Below, in pieces: positions 41,827-52,226 of a DNA stretch of 64,000 nucleotides. The stretch is from the NCBI GenBank assembly GCA_002104985.1, contig MCGO01000020.1, positions 552,843-616,842 of the forward strand, read 5' to 3'. Made by a program: the position numbers and the translations under genes. The stretch comes from Rhizoclosmatium globosum. Taxonomy: Eukaryota; Chytridiomycota; Chytridiomycetes; Chytridiales; Chytriomycetaceae. Position 1 is the first letter of the stretch. Each line of letters opens with the position of its first letter. Under the pieces are notes generated by a model that was not told the DNA's origin, did not search any database, and worked only from the letters and a program-made list of their open reading frames with translations.

Positions 41827-44800
41827 ATGCTAGATGCATCGGCCATTTTGCGCGAGTCCCTGGAGCTTAAAAAGAAGCTTGCCCTTCTACAATGTCAATT
41901 GATGTTGAGTTTCGCTCACGTTGATCGCGTTGTCGACCTTGTTACCCCTGGCGTGGCTCCAGGTTTGTCAAGGTACACCAAAGGTTTAAATCTAAGCTAT
42001 TATCAGAGCGATTTCTCGATATTATTGAAGAAACTCGTGATATTGCAACGGAAACCCTCCTATCAACGTCCCAAAATCAACCAGAAGCACATGAACTTGG
42101 CCACGCAATTATATCGCCTAAAACGGGTGTAAGGACCTGTGAATCTATAATAGTGATTAAAGCTTGAAACACAGACTGCTCCTTTATTTTTGAGACAGCA
42201 ATCATTGGTTTCTGTTCAAGAAGGCCGACTTTCTGTTGTAACTCACGACATTGCCAAAAAAATATCTGATTCGCGCACTTCAATAGCTCCAAGCATTCAC
42301 CTTATTCCAAAAGCTTCTATGGAACATCCCAAGAGCTATCGCCAGTCTCGAATTCATCTTGATTCTCAGTTACTGACCCTAGAACAGGAAAAGGCTGAGG
42401 AACCTAAAGCTGATGTCCCAAAAGTACTAGTCTCAGGCGTTCGTTGGGACAATGATGATTATGTCCACAAATCAGCGGAAGTTCTAAATGTAACTGAAAA
42501 TCCAGTCACGTTGCGCAAGTCTGAAACGATAACCAAGAAGCTGAAGAAAAAGAATCATGCAGATAACATCTCATTAATGTCAAACGGTACCACAAAACCA
42601 GAGCCTAAAAAATGGATTAACTCATTGCGTTCTCTCACGGGATCATACACGGTTCTCAAGACTCATGAAAATGATAGGGCGGCAGACACAGGAAGTGAAG
42701 ATAGTGAACAGGTAACAAGATCGCGCTCGAAAGACATGGCTGTGTCTGTAAACTCCCTTGGAAAGAGTGCCACATCGCTGAAAGTTCAGCAAACAGGCAA
42801 CCCAGTTCAGGAACGTCGTTCCCACACTGCCAACCAGAGTCGGTTTCAAAATGTTTTTTCTCAAGATAGCTTGAAGGAGTCAGAATCTTCTGCTTCTGAA
42901 ATCGTGTCTCAAACAAACCGGCTTGAAGTTGATACCAAAGTTGACATTGGGTTTCTGAGACCGGTATCACCCGTCACTCTTCAAGTTGACTCCTCGAATT
43001 ACTTAAGCCCAAATTCTGCGGTGACGATAAGATCGAGATTATTGGATGATGTTCCGTTGGAAGTATCAACATTCACACAAAATAGTGTTATCGATCCGCA
43101 ACGAAGTCGTTCAAGCTCGTTCCTGCGTTTCGCTGATCCGCGTCCAGAGCCACAGAAAGCAACAACGTCTTTTCAGCGATTATGTCTTTGCAGAGCATTC
43201 CATGAAAAGGGAAAATATGTTCCATACACTCAGCGACAGGCTGATTCATTTGGGAAAATATCATTTACAAAGTCGGGACTTCATCCAATGTCAATGGTTA
43301 GCTCTATATGCGGGCTGATTTTTATTTTACTATACTGCATAACTATCATTGTTGAGCCATATTTTGCTGCTTACTACCCAGATACAGCTACGTATACCGA
43401 CATATCATGGATGTATGAAACGTCTTTGCATATCGATAGATACTGACTTATCCACCGACTAGAATATCGTTGTTTTTACTTCTGGAAACTGTCGTTAATC
43501 TCGTAACGCCAAAACGATCTTCTCGTGATTCCAATGGACATTTAAACCTTTCCCAGTGGATTAAAAATTATCTATGGACAAATTTAATGCTTGATCTTTT
43601 GTCAATGGTTTGTTCTTCAGCATCTGGTGAATATTGATACTTCATTCAGATACCTTGGCACCAAGTTATCACAGCTCCAAATACTGGATTTCCATTAAGT
43701 CTCATTCGATTACTGCGATTTCATAGACTTTCTTCTATGATGTCACACAATCCGTTTTTGATGAAGCTAGTTCACAGAATTGAGAGTATTGGCGAAATCG
43801 GGGCTATTTTGTCTCGCATCATCCCCCTCGGAGTTGTGTTTGCCATGTTTTTACATATTGAAGCATGTTTTCTCTACTACATCGGATCTCTGAATAAGTT
43901 CGACACTTGGAATATTCAATTCGACCATTGGAAGTACTTTCCTGGTGGGGTTGAAGAAGCAAGCATTAAGGAAAAGTATATGTGGATGTTAACACAGTCT
44001 GTCGGAAACGTGTTCCAAATGACATTCAAGTGAGTGGCAGATCTTTTTTGGATTAGAGACCTAACGTGGGAAAAAGACCAGAAACGATGGGCGAGCAAGC
44101 AACTACTCTGGTTTTTATCGTATGTGGGGCAGTACTGGTACATAATATAAGTGTGATGACGCTCTCAATTTATTTATTATTGTTTTAGTACGCACTTCTT
44201 GTCGGTCTTTTGTCTTCAGCCGCAGTTGCCTATGATTCATCTGGCCGCCTTTATCGCCAGAAGATAGATGAACTCACGGAGTATTTGAAATGGAAACATA
44301 TCGATAAAGAGACTCAGAAGAAAGTACTGGGATATTACGAATACAAATATCGCGGAAAGTACTTTGAGGAGCAAACGCTTTTAGCTGATCTAAATGGCTC
44401 ACTGCGGATGGTATTATAATCTTGGGGCAAATTATGAACTTACTCTCTCATAATGCAGGAACTGGCGACGATTAATTGTAGGCGATTGATAGAAAAAGTT
44501 CCATTCTTGAAACGCGATTTGAAAGACGGGCGAGACGACATTTATCTCGGGAAAATATCCACTGCCCTTCGCGCAGCTTATTATGTTACAGGAGATTACG
44601 TATTCAATCAAGGAGAAATTGGAGAGGAAATGTTCTTTATTCAAAGCGGGACAGTCAATATTCTCACTAACGGACGAATTGTTACGAGCTTTAAGGACGG
44701 GTCTTTCTTTGGGGGTTTGTATATAACCTCATTATTGGAGTTAACTGTAATACACTCCTTCATTTCACAGAGGTTGCACTGATTGCGAACATTCCACGAA

Positions 44801-44985
44801 CAGCTTCAGTTCAAGCTGCTACTCCATGTACTCTCTATGCCCTATCTTCGTCTCAGTTTGCAGACATAATTTCGGAATTTGATGATATGAAAGCAAGGGT
44901 TGATGAAATTTACAAAGATCGAATGGAAAAAATCAAACAAGTCCGTGACCTTAAACGAGGAAAAACTCAGATTAAAGCGATTTAA
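41827..44985 (+). CDS. HCN/CNG-type cation channel with CNBD, copy 1
   Basis: At least eight exons, all joining in frame, from MLDASAILRESLELKKKLAL. A long Ser-rich cytosolic N-terminus leads to S1 (GLIFILLYCITIIVEPYF), S2 (ISLFLLLETVVNLV), a weakly basic S4-like element (FPLSLIRLLRFHRLSSMM), S5 (IIPLGVVFAMFLHIEACFLYY) and a pore loop (MLTQSVGNVFQM). S6 (FIVCGAVLYALLVGLLSSAA) is followed by a C-linker. The cyclic-nucleotide-binding domain has GDYVFNQGEIGEEMFFIQSG, FFGEVALIANIPRTASVQA. The FGE and PRTA residues that hold the cyclic nucleotide are present, but the K+-filter GYG is absent. Role: ligand-modulated cation flux in the plasma or flagellar membrane (inferred). Confidence 0.75.
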
Positions 44986-45060
44986 CTTCATTCAATAAAA
45001 TAAAAGCGGATATTCCAAAGTCAAGATTGCCGATTCCGACCCTTGAAAATCTTAGTGAGA

Positions 45061-47922
45061 ATGGTGGACACTATCTCTATTTTGAAGGAGACTATCCTAC
45101 TGAAGAATAAGCTCGTCAGTCTTCAGACTGATCTTCTGGCCCATGTTGAGCGTGTGGTGGACTTTCTGCAGTCAGGACTCGATCCAGGTTACCAGTCTCT
45201 TAAAAATGTATAAATATTGACGAACTCTGACAGGTGCGAAACTTGACATTGAAAGGCTATCAACGCCGTCAGCTCATCGCGATCTTTATTTGGCTGATGG
45301 AAGAGCTTCGAAAGCATCAGCCCCACTTCACTTGCAAGAGGTTTGTTTTTTAATCTTCATGACTAAGATTAATTGTTGAAATCGCAATCAAGTTTGGAGC
45401 TTTAGTCGCTTCAAGTCATTCTATACTGATATCTGATCCACTTCGAGACTCTGATCCAAATCCTAAACTATCGACTGTTGAAAGCAATATTTCAACAGAA
45501 CCAACGTCTGATCTCAACCACGTCGAAAGTGACGTCGCGAAAACAGGAATTCGATGGGATTCTGAAGACTACAAGAGCGATGAAACCAATATAATTCCAC
45601 CCAGTACAGTTACAGTAAGCATGTCTCAAGAGTCACAATCATCGAAGTCTGTGTTACCAAGGCTTTCTATCAAGCGATTCAGTCAAATTCTCAATGTTGT
45701 AAACACATCCCAGAAAAGCTTGAGGACGGGTATGAAAAACAGTACTATCACAGACCTAAAGGAGGAGCCAGAACAACTTCTAGTTGTCAAAGATGAGCCA
45801 ACAACAGTTATAACGCCAAAATCAATTCGAAAGGATGCATCAGTTCGACAATCACGGGGACAACCACGCTTCCAAAATGTAATATCTCTTGGAATATCAA
45901 AAACATCTTTGCCCATCACCGAAACTCCAGAACAAGAGCCAGAGACTAAAATTGAGTCTGTTCATGATGTGAAACCAACCCCTGACTCAGCTAAAAAGAA
46001 ATGGAAGAAGCTCAAGACTGTTGTAATGCTTTCAAACAGCCTCGCGAAATCAACGACCAGTAGTGCAGAAAACTCGTCAAACGAACCAGAAATCGCCACG
46101 AAAGTAGCTGACGGAGTTGAAGGAGCTGGTGGACCAACGAAAATATCACTGGGTTCTGATTCAAGTTTGAATGAGAAAAAGCCAGTTCCTGTGCGAAAAT
46201 CTGCTGTGCCTCCTCCACCTACGCCAATATTGGAATACGAAACTGCGACATCTAGAATTCATCGTTGGTTTTTATACCGTGCTTTTGACGAGAAAGGCTG
46301 TGTCATACCGTTTGAGTTCAGGCTAGCTGATTCTTATGGCATCATTTCTTTCAAGCGAAACGGAATTCACCCAATGTCGATTATCGGGGCTTTGAAGGGC
46401 GATGTTTATATCCTCATTTACTATCTTACACTCTTTTCTGAGCCTTTTTTGGCTGCTTATTTGACTGATGTTTCTAGCTTTGCAGGCGTTTCTTGGATGT
46501 GAGTAGAACAAACTTAATGCAATCTCTGACTCGAAGAAATCCAGAATTTCGGTCTTATTTACAGTTGAAACGATCTCGAATCTCATAATGCCTCAAAAAA
46601 TATCTCCCAAAGAGCAAGAAAGGTTGGACCTAAGCGAATGGGTCCACTTTTACTTGAGACGTCAGGGAATGCTGGATTTGCTATCACTTATACCATGGAT
46701 TCAATTATTAAGGTATCAAAATGCGGGATTCCCATTATCGCTTCTTCGATTTCTGCGCATTCAAAGACTTCCTTCCATGATGACGAATAGTCCTGGCTGT
46801 ATTAAAATGGTACGATCTATCGAAAGTATTGGTGGCGTCGGCGCTATATTAGCACGAATTATACCCATGGCGCTTGTATTCCTGGTCTTTTTACACCTTC
46901 AGGCCTGTTTCCTCTATTATGTTGGATACATCAATTCCTTTTACAGTTGGGACAATCAGTTCGATCACTGGAAAAACCATCCCGGAGGTATAGAATCTGC
47001 CGACGTTAGGGAACGGTATATGTTCATGTTGGGTCAAAGTGTTGGAAACGTTTTCCAAATGTCGTTCAAACCACAGACTATCTCAGAACAAGCTGTCACA
47101 TTGTTATTCATTGTTTCTGGAGCGATTTTGTACGCGCTTCTTGTCGGTTTGTTGTCTTCGGCAGCTGTTGCTTATGATTCCTCGGGACGTTTGTATCGTC
47201 AGAAAATTGATGAGTTGACAGAGTACTTGAATTGGAAACGGATCGATGACCAAACGAAAAAGAAAGTATTGGGTTACTACGAGTATAAATACCGAGGCAA
47301 GTTTTTCGAGGAACAGACGCTTTTGGCGGATATGAATTGCTCATTGAGAATGGTTCGTACTCTTGCTTTGAAGCAACGTATCTGACTCGATTTGAAGGAA
47401 TTGGCAACAATCAATTGTCGCCGTCTCATTGATAAAGTGCCTTTCTTGAAACGTGAATTGAATGACGGTCGAGATGAAATTTATCTCGGAAAGATGTCGA
47501 CAGCATTACAGGCTGTCTATTTCGTCACAGGAGATTTCATATTTCATCAAGGAGAGATTGGTGTTGAAATGTACTTTATTCAGAGTGGAACAGTGAATAT
47601 TTTGATGAATGGTCGATTAGTTGCGTGTCTCAAAGAGGGTTCATTCTTTGGAGGTATATCTCTTTTTGTCATTAATATTGATCCTACTTAATAACTGTTT
47701 ACAGAGGTATCTTTGATCGCAAATGTTCCAAGGACTGCAACGGTTCAAGCCGCTTCAAATTGCACCGTATATTCTCTCTCATCGAAAGATTTTAGCGGCA
47801 TCATTGCTGAGTTTGATGATATGAAAGAACGCGTAGATCAAATATATAAAGATCGAATGGAAAAGATCAAGATTGAGAAGGAAAAGAAGGCACGCGGAAA
47901 AGGCGTCGCCAAAATGTTGTGA
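45061..47922 (+). CDS. HCN/CNG-type cation channel with CNBD, copy 2
   Basis: Tandem paralogue beginning 75 bases after copy 1 (MVDTISILKETILLKNKLVS). Exons join at about 45191/45237, 45344/45399, 46501/46550, 47353/47396 and 47656/47705. The same design is seen: long disordered N-terminus, S1 (IGALKGDVYILIYYLTLFSEPF), S4-like FPLSLLRFLRIQRLPSMM, pore MLGQSVGNVFQM and identical S6/C-linker (VGLLSSAAVAYDSSGRLYRQ). The CNBD has FFGEVSLIANVPRTATVQA. Membrane and CNBD parts are much better conserved between copies than the N-termini, which suits a shared pore and divergent regulation. Confidence 0.75.
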
Positions 47923-47964
47923 ACGGCAGCTACCATTAAAATTTTATATATTTCTTTATGAGTC

Positions 47965-48653
47965 TTATTGCAAGAACGTGTTCTTTACAGAATCACGTGT
48001 AAGAACGGCATTCTCAAACCAAGATTGCAACGCTGGTCGTCCGTCTCTCCAATCAAACGGTCCTTTGAATCTCAAATCTGCATAACTCAACGCACAGAGG
48101 GCCGCCACATGTCCAAGATCCCATGCATCCGAGTTGGTTTCGTTTTGTTGAATTTTCTCAAGCTCGTCAAATGCGCGATTGACTTTTCCAAACTGTCCAG
48201 CATAAAATTCATCCCATTTCTTTTCGGCTGGTCTGATGGACTCGAAACGCATAAGGAGAAGAGCGTCGCCAGCTCCATCCGCGAGTAAGTGTTGCGAACT
48301 TGGATGGCAGCGATGATGGCAGAAACTTTTGCGATTCTTGGCTTTCAGCTACAGAAAGAAGATACTGGCAAATGACAGAGGAGCCAAACAGAGGGCCAAT
48401 GTCAGGCACCAAGAGTGTTGGAATCTTGGCGAGCGGATTTTCTAACGCAAACTGTAATGAATCACGTTACTATCAAATAGTTAAATCGTGAAGTGGAGTA
48501 AACCTGCGAGTTGTTAACGCTTAACGGGCTAACTTGGACTGGAATAAGCTCAATATGATCATAAAGACCAACTTCTTTGGCGATAATCAAAACCTTGCGT
48601 ACAAACGGCGATGAAGGAGAGTAGTACAATTTGTGCTGCCTGAATTCTACCAT
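47965..48653 (-). CDS. glutathione S-transferase, frame broken
   Basis: Starts MVEFRQHKLYYSPSSPFVRK, a GST N-terminal thioredoxin-fold start with the SPFVRK active-site region. A 50-base intron links PLSVNNSQ to FALENPLAKIPTLLV, followed by GPLFGSSVICQYL (the glutathione-contact SSVI/ICQYL). The C-terminal helical domain (ALLLMRFESIRPAEKKWDEF ... WFENAVLTRDSVKNTFLQ) lies in a different register; the break is near 48285 (FATL to LADGAG). A one-base insertion or two-base loss explains it better than an intron. Otherwise a normal-length cytosolic GST of about 210 residues. Confidence 0.65.
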
Positions 48654-48852
48654 TGTTATGGCTGTGTAGTGATATGTTGCCAGCTCCTCTTGTAGTATTG
48701 ATTTCGAATCGTATCGTCATCGCACTGACGAATCATTAGAGTTCCTTTCCAGGTTCACCGGCTTTAAATCTTCTAACTATTAACTGAATTTGATAAGAAG
48801 GAATATCTGAATACTCTCGCTGATGACCAAGTAAAACTCCATCTCAAATAGA

Positions 48853-49986
48853 ATGACATTGTTTTTGGGCCTTCCCAACGAGATAACCACGCTTATCTTT
48901 GCACGGCTGTCACCCTTTCAGCTCTTTCAACTCCAACGGCTTTCGCGGTACTTTCGCGCTCTTCTTTCGTCGAGACAGTTTTGGATTGCAAACATCAAAT
49001 GTGTTCAAGTGGAGCCAGTGACTCGGATCTTTGCAGTTCCTGAAGGCGGCCAGTTGACTGAATGCGAAACTGTTTATTTAAAAGGAGGAACGCCCGAATT
49101 CAACAAGGCATTTGCTCTTTGCTTTCCCTCTGTAGCATCAATTGTCCTGTACCAACGCTCCTTGGATTCAACTATTCCGTCTGAGATTGGAAGCATGGCC
49201 TTGCTGAAGACTCTTCAGTTGCAAATATGCTCTCTTTCTGGGACGATTCCGCCTGAGCTCGGATCCCTGGCGAACCTTGTCAAGCTGCGACTGCATCAAA
49301 ACAGCCTGACTGGATCTATTCCTGAGGAACTTGGAAATCTATCGAATCTAATCGAACTCAATTTGTCGTTTAATCAGCTGGATGGACCGGTTCCCGCGTC
49401 GCTCGAACGCCTGAGTAAACTGGAACGATTGAGCTTGAGCAACAACACACTTGATGGCTCCCTTCCTGCATTTCTTCATAGGCTATCTGCCCTCAAACAT
49501 ATTGCCCTTGACTCGAACAAATTCTCAGGTCCTATTCCAGAGAATTACACTGGCATGCCACTGCTGGACACATTAATGCTGGGCAATAACCATTTGAGAG
49601 GCCCTCTCCCTACGACATGGCCTTCCCAATCACGACTTCGTCATCTAGATTTATCAAATAATCATCTGTTTGGAAGAATTCCACCATCGCTCGGAAACTG
49701 TACCTCCTTGATGATTCTCAATTTATCAAATAACGAACTGACTGGCAGAATCCCTCCAGAACTCGGCCAACTTCTTGATCCTTTCCTCGAATTAAGTTTG
49801 AACGAAAACAAGCTGTTTGGAAGAATTCCGCTGGAGCTTGGGAACCTGGAGGCGATAAAGGTGAAAGTGTATGGAAATGCTGGAATTACAGGACCCATCG
49901 CTGATGGACTGGTCAGGCTTTTTGAGTCTGGCGTCTTGCAGGTTGACGCAGCCGTTAAAAGGGAATTTTTATATGGCGATGAATAA
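48853..49986 (+). CDS. F-box/leucine-rich-repeat protein
   Basis: Intronless, 377 residues from MTLFLGLPNEITTLIFARLS, an F-box-like start (LPNEITTLIFARLSPFQLFQ). About ten LRRs follow (LGSLANLVKLRLHQNSLTGS, ELGNLSNLIELNLSFNQLDG), ending in a partial repeat and an acidic tail. Expected SCF substrate receptor. It stands between the divergently read GST gene and the tandem seven-helix genes. Confidence 0.7.
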   Translation: MTLFLGLPNEITTLIFARLSPFQLFQLQRLSRYFRALLSSRQFWIANIKCVQVEPVTRIFAVPEGGQLTECETVYLKGGTPEFNKAFALCFPSVASIVLYQRSLDSTIPSEIGSMALLKTLQLQICSLSGTIPPELGSLANLVKLRLHQNSLTGSIPEELGNLSNLIELNLSFNQLDGPVPASLERLSKLERLSLSNNTLDGSLPAFLHRLSALKHIALDSNKFSGPIPENYTGMPLLDTLMLGNNHLRGPLPTTWPSQSRLRHLDLSNNHLFGRIPPSLGNCTSLMILNLSNNELTGRIPPELGQLLDPFLELSLNENKLFGRIPLELGNLEAIKVKVYGNAGITGPIADGLVRLFESGVLQVDAAVKREFLYGDE

Positions 49987-50039
49987 AGCGTTCCCTCTGT
50001 GTAAATCTTGACTCGTTTTTCTGAGAATCTTGAAGTAGA

Positions 50040-51080
50040 ATGGACAGTTTGCATCCAGTTTCCATTGCGACATCTAATGCCCCTATGGGTGGTCAAATGT
50101 CCCGCGAAACCTTTATCCATGCTAATATTGTATATGGGCTGTCGTTGGAAGTTGCGATTCATGGGCTCGTCACCTTGTTCTTAAAACTCACATCATCCGA
50201 CGTACGAAATGGAAAGAAATTTCGATCCTTGGCTGTACTTCTCGTGATGGGAAACGTCTCGGCTATAATTTATGTGTTGGGCTGTGTGTATCGAGGGAGT
50301 TTTGTTGAATCCAATTGTGTCGGACTTTCTATAGTGACCACCCTCGCAAGTCACCTTTTCTACTTCAGTTTTGGTAATCAGCGTTTAATGCTCTGAAACG
50401 CTTATTCACATCATCTTTTAGATGCAGTCATATTATTCAAATGTTACCACCTCACAAACAAAAACAAGTATGTTACAATGTGCATATGGTTAATTCTAGC
50501 AAATCGAGTTGGATGGATTATTTCCGATATGGTTCTTTCATATGGATTCTGGATTCCAGACTTTGCTTTTTGTGCCTTCTCTCAGGATCCAATCACCGGC
50601 CCTGGAAGCAACATTTCTGACATAATTAGTGACTGTTTCGCAACGCTGACGGCACTCGTTATTACTTTCTTCCGATTCAGCCTTAGCTCCAGGTACATTC
50701 AAGTCATGGTACTTAGAACGATACTTCGATCTCTACTTGTCGTACGTGTGGTTACAACCTTCCATAACAAAAATTAAAATTCTTTTTTATCAAAAAAGGT
50801 CGCCATGAATATACTAGTAATGTACATGAACATCGAACCTCCGAATCCATTCTGGCACTTTTTCGCATGGAATTTACGCGCATACGTCTTGCTTCGAATG
50901 CTGAATTTAGACATTCTATTAGATCTCGGTGAAATCAAAGAATCAACGCGGTCAGGCTCGGATTCAGATGGTAGAAAGTCCGGAAGCACTCAACAACCAC
51001 TTGTAGTCCCGTCATCCTCCCAGATATTCAAGGCTGCGACGATGGAATCTCGTCGCGCAAGTAGAATTGTAAAAGGATAG
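50040..51080 (+). CDS. seven-transmembrane protein, copy 1
   Basis: Three exons, about 300 residues, from MDSLHPVSIATSNAPMGGQM. Seven hydrophobic segments: IVYGLSLEVAIHGLVTLF, LAVLLVMGNVSAIIYVLG, IVTTLASHLFYFSF, IWLILANRVGWIISDMV, DIISDCFATLTALVITFF, ILRSLLVVAMNILVMYM and FWHFFAWNLRAYVLL. The loop between helices 4 and 5 has SQDPITGPGSNISDII. The basic and Ser-rich C-terminus looks cytosolic. Topology is receptor-like, but no GPCR family signature (DRY, NPxxY, a retinal Lys or the like) is present, so a class cannot be given. The second intron is 50742-50802; copy 2 lacks it. Confidence 0.6.
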
Positions 51081-51174
51081 CTTTAACTACAATAAATGAA
51101 AGTGTTACGATTTCTGTGAGTGCCAACGAAGCCACGTCCCAAGAATATTTCTGACGTTTTGCAAATCTTTGAGA

Positions 51175-52180
51175 ATGAACACGTTGCATCCGATCTCCAA
51201 TGTAACTGCGCGCGCAGATATGGGCGGCCAAATGACGCGTCAGACTTTTATCCATTCTAGCATTGTTTACGGGCTCTCGCTTGAAGTTGCGGTGCATGGA
51301 CTTATCACCGTGTTGTTAAGGCTCAGTGCCTCCAACATTCGCGACGCAAAAAAGTTCAAACTGCTTGGTATCATATTGGTTATTGGAAACGTATCTGCGA
51401 TAGGATATATTCTATCTGTTGTGTATCGGGGAAACTTCACAGAATCGAATTGTGTTGTTCTGTCATTTTTGGGGAACCTGTTCAGCCACGTGTTTTATAT
51501 GAGCTTCGGTATGTATCATTTCATTTGTGAGGGACATAGCATGTTCTAATGGCTGTGAAGATGTAATGATACTTTACAAATGTTATCACCTTACAAATCG
51601 AAACAAATACGCGCTATATTGTATATTCTTGATTCTAATAAATCGCACAGGCTGGATGGTTGCAGACTTGCGGCAAACTTATGGACTTTGGATTCCCGAT
51701 TTTTCGTTTTGTGGATACATTCAAGATCCCATTACGGGTCCAGGATCAAACTTCTCAGACATAATTAGTGATTGTTTTGCGACTTTAACAGCTCTTGTAC
51801 TCACGCTGCTGAGATATAGTTTAAGCTCAAAGTATATTCAAGTCATGGTTATCAGAACTATTATGCGTTCCATATTTGTTGTTGCTGTAAATATTCTCGT
51901 TGTTATCATGAATGTCAATCCTCCGAATGCTTTCTGGCACTATTTTGCGTGGAACTTGCGCGTTTATGTCCTACTTCGAATGCTCAACTTGGATATACTT
52001 CTAGACTTTGCAAGTGATAAAAGGGCATCAGAGGATTCGAGTCCAAAAGTTTCGAATGATTCTGGTCAAAGACTGAGTGTTCCGAAAACACATGGGGAGA
52101 AGCAACCATTCATAGTTTCTGAAATTTCAGCTTCATTTAATAATCGAACGCTTATACGCAAAGAATCACGACAGCAATAA
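51175..52180 (+). CDS. seven-transmembrane protein, copy 2
   Basis: Two exons, about 310 residues, MNTLHPISNVTARADMGGQM start; the intron near 51509-51561 matches the first intron of copy 1. Helices and the loop YIQDPITGPGSNFSDIISDC are well conserved with copy 1. The second intron of copy 1 is absent here: coding runs straight through SIFVVAVNILVVIMNV. The C-terminal tail is longer and Ser/Lys-rich (potential phosphorylation tail). The stop lies only 46 bases from the next gene's ATG. Function unknown; a sensory or transport role is conceivable from topology alone. Confidence 0.6.
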
Positions 52181-52226
52181 TTGATAAATAAAGTGGAGAG
52201 AAATCTGTCAAACTTCATTGTCAGAA

